From Megalonaias nervosa (lineage: Eukaryota > Mollusca > Bivalvia > Unionida > Unionidae), in contig JAECUM010001824.1 of the NCBI GenBank assembly GCA_016617855.1, positions 100,928 to 164,927 of the forward strand: a DNA stretch of 64,000 nucleotides, written 5' to 3'. The notes beneath the pieces are model-generated. The model saw nothing but the letters and a program-made list of their open reading frames with translations. It was not told where the DNA came from and did no database searches. The first letter of the stretch is position 1; every line of letters begins with the position of its first letter. Position numbers and translations under genes: made by a program. Below, piece by piece: positions 57,611 to 64,000 of this stretch.

Positions 57611-57689
57611 ATTGAAAGTGATAAATTATTATCTTTACATTATCAAGATTGTCATATGTGCACTGTACAACAAAATCATAAATAATAAT

Positions 57690-57841
57690 TTTCTTTTAGG
57701 ACTGTTTGGAATTGAATTCACAATACTGCAAGTTCTTTTTCACTTGTATTTTAGGGAAATAAATTATTTTGTTGTATTTTACAAAGTCTTTAGGTTATCA
57801 CTCTTTTCTGTAACTTAATTTAAGACCAGAGAGTTGTAACA
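57690..57841 (+). repeat. LTR-like repeat (family L), copy D, second half
   Basis: 'ggactgtttggaattgaatt', 'gtattttagggaaataaatt' and the end 'gagagttgtaaca' continue copy D from 54,030. The LINE sits between the halves, so it landed in an existing family L copy. Confidence 0.7.
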
Positions 57842-58590
57842 TGTGAATCAATGTTGAACTGTTCTCCAGTCACACTGTAAAACTATGTTTCTTGCCATGA
57901 AACTATGAAGGGTTTGTGGTAGTCAGCTGAGTTCCAACATTAAGTATTTGACAGCTGTTGGTGTAACATAGATTTAAGGTTAAAGTCACCCCATCAGTTA
58001 AGAAGATTTAAAATAATGACAAAAGAGACTAAGTTAATGCAGATACATGCATTGTCCTTTAATGAATGATTTGTAAATTTGGAATGGAAAATCGTTCAGA
58101 AAAAAGAGGTTTTTTATTATAATATTTGCAGATGGATAATGAGTGCACACTAAAGTTAAATGAAAGCATGAAATGGATTGGAAATTCCATGGTGCAGCTT
58201 GTTTCATATTAACCCAATATTTATACATGCTAATGTTTTCATGAGTTGCTTGGCTTGAGCACATGATTCTTGTCCATTTGCAATAATGGGAGTGTCCAAG
58301 GAAAATTAAACAGTATATGGCAGACAAAACCTGCTAAAGCAAGTAAGATGTCTGATTTTTATAGTGCTTTTAGTGTATTTTATATTATCATTTTCATTTG
58401 TCCCGCTACAGTTTTGTGTGACTCCCCCCAGTTTTGGATGGTGGGGGACACATTGTCCTTTTCCCTTGGGATCTTGTGTGCGGCACTGTTGCTATGTACT
58501 GTTGTGATAATTCAGCCTGATGTATACTGCTTTGGTAAAACAACTTGATGTGGAATGTTCTGGTAAGTGAGCTCAATCTGCATTCTTGGC
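57842..58590. other. Unique DNA, no gene seen
   Basis: Frames of 92-97 residues on both strands overlap each other without motif, splice support or left-arm conservation. Confidence 0.4.
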
Positions 58591-59020
58591 TTGAATTAGC
58601 CTAAATTAGCCTGATGGATAATCCTGTGGTAAATCAGTCTGATAGGTAATTTTATGGTAAATCAAATTGATTTTTTGGGGGGGGGCACCAGACAGATGCC
58701 CCCCATCTTCCAAAAAAAATAAAAGGTTTTTATGTGTATATGTTCCCCCTCAGAGGTGTTGTAAGTGTGTTTATTTTGAAATAGAATTTTGCTCCCAATT
58801 TTTGTGGGGTATTTCTTTTTCCCAAATTGATGGGTAATATTGTGGTAAATCAGCCTGATGTGCATTCTTTTGGTAAATTTGCCTGATAGATAATCTTCTT
58901 GTAAATCAATATGATGGTAAATCAGTCTAATGTGGAATGTTGTGGAGAATCAGTCTAATGTGGAATGTCATGGTAAATTAACCTGACGGATAATCTTATG
59001 GTAAATCAGTCTTGGTCAGT
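58590..59020 (-). repeat. Satellite family H, mirrored copy
   Basis: About 12 units such as 'tggtaaatcagcctgatgtg' form the reverse complement of the 3,240-4,210 units. The array is broken at 58,665-58,830 by a G/C-rich homopolymer-containing stretch. Its mirrored place indicates that it was duplicated with the arms. Confidence 0.75.
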
Positions 59021-59039
59021 CTTGGTCATATGTATGAAA

Positions 59040-59360
59040 ATTTTCAAAGGATCCACCCCGTAACGCGCCTCATTTACTCAGTGACGCGCCCTACTTTAAT
59101 GTTTAGTCAGCCATGACGACCTGGGCAATAGCCAAGGGCTAGACTTATGTAAACAGGCAGGAAGCCAATGTAATTAACTATTAATTCTTCTATGACGCGA
59201 CGTCTTCCAGGAAACATCTGTTCTGTTGTATGTGGATGTTAGCAATAAAATAATTAAAGGGGTAATCACTCTAAATCGCTTTTCGAAAAGAACAATTAGG
59301 CGCGGTTTTCACAGCAAGGTTGTCTTGGCACCATTCTTTGTACTCGCTTGTGCCATTACG
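59040..59360. promoter_or_regulatory. CpG-enriched stretch, possible promoter region
   Basis: It contains about 15 CpG in 300 bases (acgcgcc, gacgcgcc, gacgcgacgtc, ggcgcgg), far above the surrounding sequence. It lies 0.5 kb upstream of the exon at 59,878. In a CpG-depleted genome such islands usually mark transcription start regions. Its left-arm partner (about 2,170-2,400) has lost most CpG. Confidence 0.35.
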
Positions 59361-59877
59361 TGGAATTAAGAGTATTCATGCTAAACAAATATCCTGAAGC
59401 GTGCGTGTCTGGCTTCCTCCTAATTTGAGCAGGTCACCAGGTGTTTTGAGGTGATTGATTGAATGTTGACGGGTCCAAGTTGCATTTGATCCTCTTGAGA
59501 TGCAAAATACGCGCATGGTTCATACATTTTTAGAAAAACGCAATATATGAAAACTTTGCCGTTGCTCAAATCGTTGTAAGCATCGCAGCCTTCGTTGCAC
59601 GTAAGCATACATGTAAGTATATCGTGCTATATTTGGGTAGAAAAAAGTGAACATTTCTCAGTAAGCATGATCTAGTTCGTTTAAGAGTGGAGACTTGTGT
59701 TTCAGTGTTTCATATAGTCGTTTTTGTATTCTACCAGATTTGTTTAAGTATTTTACATTAATTATTTTTTTTGTATCATAAGATTCAACGAAATGCTCAT
59801 TCAGTACATCAAACACTGTCGACGTATGTTCTAGTACATTGTTTATTGTTATCACCTTGTACAAATGAACTTCTCAG

Positions 59878-59953
59878 TAGCAAAGAAGCAAGCTGCGGGA
59901 GAGCTCCTGGTTGTGCTACAGGTTACCAGTTTGTGGATGAGGATTCATCTTCT
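59878..59953 (+). CDS. Exon candidate, 76 nt, unrecognised gene
   Basis: An acceptor (cttctcag, AG at 59,876-59,877) and a consensus donor GTAAGT (from 59,954) bracket one base plus 25 open codons: S-K-E-A-S-C-G-R-A-P-G-C-A-T-G-Y-Q-F, then an acidic/Ser end. The acceptor and most codons are conserved in the left copy (1,691-1,767), whose donor is lost and frame shifted. The end phase is zero and fits the exon at 61,082. Two cysteines separated by a Gly/Pro loop suggest a secreted or zinc-binding module, but this is guesswork. The alternative is a conserved non-coding element. Confidence 0.45.
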
Positions 59954-60276
59954 GTAAGTTTATTTGTGCCAGGATGACTTTTGCTATCATTTGTGTATTT
60001 TTAAGAAAGACGGCTAGTTTGATAATACAAAATGGGACAGTTGGAATCAGACATAAAAATTGAAATTTGAATATTGTGAAATTGTGACAATTTGGAATGA
60101 ACTGAATGTTTAATGAGACAGTAAGCAACTTGCTCCAGAAAGTGAATGCATTTAATAAATGTGTGCGATTCTTTTTCATTTTTCTTCAGTTGATATTTAA
60201 AAAAAAAACTTCGACATTTATCATTCTATTTCAAGATCTACTACAACACAACACCGATGTTCTTAAATCTGTTGCG

Positions 60277-60527
60277 GGGGCCCCGAGTGGCCGAGTGGTC
60301 TAAAGCGCTTTCCGTTATGGATCACTGCCATCTCACCTCTGACTGCGTGGGTTCGAGTCTCGGATTCGGCCAATGTGGGTATGTGAGAAAGCTTGCCAGT
60401 AGCTTCTCGTGGGTCGGTGGTTCTTTCCGGGGTTTTCCCGAGTTCTTCCTCCACCATTAATACTGGCCGCCATGTATAGCCTATCGTGTGCTGAAAAATG
60501 GCGTTAAACCCCACAACAACAACAACA
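60277..60527 (+). mobile_element. tRNA-derived SINE, family 1, best-preserved copy with 12-bp target duplication
   Basis: A tRNA-like head with box A 'tggccgagtggtctaaagcg' and box B 'gggttcgagtct', a central domain 'gggtcggtggttctttccgg' to 'actggccgcc', and a tail ending (CAA)n. The flanks 60,265-60,276 and 60,528-60,539 (aaatctgttgcg) are identical. The central domain resembles the conserved cores of invertebrate SINE superfamilies. The left arm shows the empty site at about 1,385-1,395. Confidence 0.92.
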
Positions 60528-61081
60528 AAATCTGTTGCGTGTTGAACACAGATGTACATCTTCGCCATCTGAGGGATGTGTGAAGTGTTCAGTAGGCTTT
60601 AATCTACTTGTGTATTTTCAGGTACAAATATAGGCGCTCACACATGGGCAAGGGTTGTGGGGCACTTGCCCCCGCCCCCTTCACCTCTCAACATGTTTTG
60701 ATCTAACATCCGCAAAATTTAATAGCTGACCACTACATATTTGACCGCACCCCACCCCCCCAAGTATAATTCTGCGGGCGCCCCTGGGTACAAGGACACA
60801 TTAATCTGTAAAAATATATAGTAGTATAAATTTATATTCTTTGATTCTGCTGGATTATGTTTTTATTTCGGATTAACTCCAAACCAGGTGAATTCTATTG
60901 TGCAACCGGGAATGTGTTGAGCCAGATCTCCAATAGGGAGAAATATGTTCAGCTCTTCGCTGAGCACATTTCTCCATATCGCATTCTGACAAAGGATGTT
61001 ATGAATATCGAAGCATTTATTTAGTTCAAGGCATTATACAGATGTTTTCATTTTGGACATGTTTGAATTTTCCATTTGCAG

Positions 61082-61162
61082 AAGAGAAAACCGCTGATGG
61101 CCAAATTCGGAAATTTTGAATCCATGATGCTTCTTGATATGGACATTTTGGTCTGCTCCTGA
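61082..61162 (+). CDS. Terminal exon candidate, 26 codons plus stop
   Basis: After a pyrimidine-rich tract and AG at 61,080-61,081 the + strand is open for 26 codons, K-R-K-P-L-M-A-K-F-G-N-F-E-S and then a Met/Leu/Asp-rich end with V-C-S before TGA at 61,160-61,162. The phase fits the donor of the exon at 59,953. Its start is the most strongly conserved stretch between the outer arms (21 identical bases), whereas the left copy is frameshifted after nine codons. This asymmetry supports coding function on the right. The family is not recognised. Confidence 0.42.
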   Translation, partial: KRKPLMAKFGNFESMMLLDMDILVCS

Positions 61163-61979
61163 CATTATATCTTGAGGTTTATTGGGTTAAATACAATAAA
61201 TATGTACAAACGAGAACCGGGTAAATCCAAAAATGTGTAGATTATTAGTTGAAAATGTATTTTGTTTAAAACACATTCAGCATAGCTATTATAAATCATA
61301 CAAATAATCGGAGTTTTCGCAAATATTTAGTTGGGCAGTACTGTCCAATAATAATAATAACTATTCGAGTAATTTAGACTGCAGCACTATCAGTAGACAC
61401 CTTTTAAAAGAGTGCAGAAATGTACTTTGACTTGTTATCCACTCGATGGTTTATATCGCGACCGATTTTAAAAATTAAAAGCATTAATGATGGTAAAAAA
61501 TTGCACAGAACTCAGTTATTTCCTTCGTCAATTTATAATTTTTAACCTGATCCTCGATAGGTGACTCCTGACATTTTTTAAAATCTTTGTCGCTTTTTAG
61601 ACCAAACAAAAGCTGTCGTTGGAATCATTTTTGTTAACAACCAGACATACTTTTAACTGTCCTTTTCCGGTTTTTAGAACAGTACATTTTCAAGAGGACT
61701 TGTCTACATATATGCAAAGTCTAGTTTAATATTCCTAACATTTAACAAATAAAACGCTGTTACATACATGTTTTATAATGATGTAATTCACACAGATATA
61801 TTTAAGGAACTATTCATATGTCATTGAAGACGGCGAACTACATCAGGTCTTTTGTCTGATTAAAATAGACTCGCCCACGCTATAATGACGCCACGTTAAC
61901 AAAGAAACTGCGTTTTGGGCTTCCTGGTGACAAACAGGTTAGAAATGAATTATTGATGAATTAAACGACATAGTTTTTT

Positions 61980-62033
61980 GCATTTTGTTTTGTTTTAAGC
62001 TTTGTTGATTTTCAGTTTCAATATCGCGCGCGA

Positions 62034-62064
<31 letters not shown>

Positions 62065-63390
62065 ACAAAGAACGGGAATATTATAGTCGGCACCGTCTAT
62101 TTTTACTTTTCGCAAACTTACTTGAGATGAAAAAAAAAAAACCACTAATGAAAAGGAACGACAAAAAACAAAAACGACCCTCCCAAACAAACAAACATGA
62201 AAGTCAGAGAACAGGTGAAGACAACAAAGAAAACTAAAAATTGAGAAAGTATAATTAATGCTGCATACGTCTCGACAACGGCGATTGATGCTGGCAAAAT
62301 GGAGGTAGAGCTACGAACATGATAACTTAGAGACTTTAATAAGAGAATCGGTTCACATGGTGTGCAAACATTTTGTCAGATAATGCATTAAACACAGTTG
62401 TTGAGTGGTGCAAGGCTGCTGGTAAAAAAAAAATAAAAAAAAAAATTCTTGCATTGAAAACGGTAATACTGTTTGCAGATAGCAGACATTAACCGTCACG
62501 AAAGTAACCCGTACCGTTTAGTTGTTGTGACGGTCGTGGTGCTGTGCTAAAAATTATAACAGACAACCCCATATCCTGTTACCCCCCTCCAAACTATCGA
62601 AATTGGAGCAGTGATCCAGCTTCAAATTAGCTAACATTTTAAACGCTCAAGTAGCCAGATTTCTGATTTTGATCGGATTTAGTATGTAAGCTTATATCAT
62701 CAAGACAGTGGTGTAACAAGAAATTTTATGTCCCTAAAAAAACGTAAATCTGGGACCCCTTTTAAATGAAAATGACCATTAGATGGGGATTTTTGCCCCC
62801 CCCCCAAAAAAACTTGTCCCTCCCCAGCAGTTGCAGGGGTTGTGTGATTTGTCTTGAATCTAATTTTGAACATTCTAGAGACCATATTTCTGAACATATA
62901 TTGATTAGACTTGATGTGTAAGTTAGTATCATTAAGATCATTACAGATTTAAGAGGATCCAAAAGCTGAAAAGGTGTGGTAACCAAACATGTATCCTTCT
63001 TGCAAATGAGTTTAAGTCCTTAATCATTGCAACCAGCTGCCAGTTCTCTTTCATTGGGGACTTAGCTGTCTCCATGTCATTACATGAAAGCTTGGGTTCT
63101 TATGGTGGTATTGGCAATCCCAAGGATCAATGCTGATTCAGCAGATTAACTTCCTAAATAATGAGAAGTAAATGAATATACATTAAGGGTGTGACTCTGA
63201 CTAGGTTATTATTCTGGACCTAGTCCCCAGGAGCAGGGAGAGATCCAGTGGATAATGCTGGTTTTTAGTTTTATTGGCAATAGATCAGTAGAGCTTGCGC
63301 TATAAGCAGTTTTTTGGTAACCCTACTTGCAACTATTTGAAGAATTGCCATGAAACATTACACACATTCATTCCAAGGTCTAGTTTGTCC
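61980..63390. other. Unique DNA beyond the paired part, with a GT run
   Basis: A (GT)n run lies at about 62,034-62,061. Its mirror partner, if any, lies outside the window to the left. A homopolymer C run occurs near 62,796-62,805. Lys-rich or His/Thr-repeat frames here are compositional artefacts. No gene recognised. Confidence 0.4.
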
Positions 63391-64000
63391 TATTCGAAAA
63401 TGGTAGTCAGACGTCTGTAATGGCTATCATAGTAGCCATGTTTAAAATATTGTTATAGATACTCCTGCACTGATGGTCATCTTGACACATGGCTTTCACT
63501 GATAGAATTCTTATGTCTGTTTGGTACTAAATAAAAATGAAACCAATGTGGCACCCACCCTGATCACCATCTTGTTAAGGCTATACCTGAATGGATGAAT
63601 GTATCAACATGATGTTTTCACTAAAATAATAATTATACATTTAATGTCATGTTGGTCCTAAATGCAAATGGTAGCAATCATTTAGATTCATGGTCATCTT
63701 GGTGTAAATTTTGTTTTTGCAACTTCTCAGAATGTTTAGTTGTAGCAACATGGGGTTTTCACTACCAAGTTAAAGTTTTATTTTTGGCTTTAAGTGAAAA
63801 TGGTGTTAATCAGACCGACAGTATGGCCACCATGGTAGACATATTGAAAATCTTTGTTACTACTGATGAACAGATGGTCCTATAGACATGGACATTTGAC
63901 AGAGAAACTTATAATATTTAGTTGGTCCTTGGTAAAAGTGGCGCTGACTGTCTTGAAAATCTTCTAATCACTGAGCCTCATGAACTGATGGTTGTATTTA
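63390..64000 (+). repeat. Tandem array of family M, running off the window
   Basis: At least three diverged units with 'ggtcctaaatgcaaatggta', 'atcttgttaaggctatacct' and 'ggggttttcactaccaag' variants, as at 43,930-44,990. The 78-residue frame at 63,649-63,885 is not preserved between units. Confidence 0.7.

Larger units (their letters stand above)
59240..61980. repeat. Outer right block of the giant inverted duplication
   Basis: Partner of bases 1-2,400; see there. The right copy keeps two open exon-like segments and contains one SINE absent from the left copy. Confidence 0.85.

Noticed and set aside
60277..60360. Functional tRNA gene
   Set aside because: The head has boxes A and B but the arms do not fold into a complete cloverleaf, and SINE body and target duplication follow directly.
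60263..60568. 101-residue - strand frame over the SINE, and similar frames in other SINE copies (6,513-6,737; 35,716-36,084; 42,151-42,450)
   Set aside because: SINE sequence with tRNA-like promoter boxes explains it; stops and indels differ between copies.
1..61980. Assembly foldback artefact as the explanation of the inverted structure
   Set aside because: The arms differ by roughly 20 % with many independent insertions, including transposons with their own target duplications, which a foldback artefact would not show.

Overview
This is animal nuclear DNA: AT-rich, CpG-poor, no operons or long open reading frames, filled with tRNA-derived SINEs, microsatellites, satellites and broken transposons. 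The SINE type, with a conserved central domain and a (CAA)n tail, and the degenerate tandem repeats suggest a lophotrochozoan, most likely a mollusc. That assignment is pattern-based and uncertain. No complete host gene is visible.

The main result is architectural. Almost the whole window is one ancient, imperfect inverted duplication. Its centre is at about 28,556-28,565, a 10-nt spacer between 22-nt arms. The left arm runs from base 1 to 28,555 and the right arm from 28,566 to about 61,980, where it pairs with base 1, so the duplication continues beyond the left edge. At least a dozen block pairs occur in strictly mirrored order, for example 1-2,400 with 59,240-61,980; 7,900-8,345 with 52,200-52,720; 16,920-17,670 with 50,690-51,440; 25,761-26,645 with 36,290-36,633; and 26,770-28,555 with 28,566-30,030. 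Identity judged by eye is roughly 75-85 % inside blocks. The gaps between blocks are explained by insertions that differ between the arms.

Several mirrored blocks look like short exons with splice acceptors and donors: 36,534-36,633, 51,087-51,242, 59,878-59,953 and 61,082-61,162 on the + strand of the right arm. Their partners on the - strand of the left arm (25,761-25,854, 17,145-17,289, 1,691-1,767, about 845-918) carry stops, frameshifts or lost splice sites. This suggests a duplicated gene, or genes, whose left copy has decayed. I do not recognise the protein.

Left-arm insertions: satellites, a recent SINE (6,561-6,810), a DIRS-like remnant (7.2-7.7 kb), a Ty3/Gypsy-type LTR element lacking reverse transcriptase (10,621-14,690), a TTAA-flanked element (15,159-15,942), a 50-bp satellite (16.3-16.9 kb) and a larger DIRS-like tyrosine-recombinase retroelement (17.7-20.6 kb). 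Right-arm insertions: a pogo/Tigger-like transposase fragment (30.2-30.6 kb), four copies of an LTR-like repeat, a CR1/L2-type LINE (38.05-41.3 kb), and a three-deep nest at 53.8-57.8 kb (LTR-like repeat, LINE, unidentified 1.8-kb segment with promoter-like motifs), plus a recent SINE at 60,277-60,527. All identifications rest on reading translations and motifs by eye; no alignment or database search was run.
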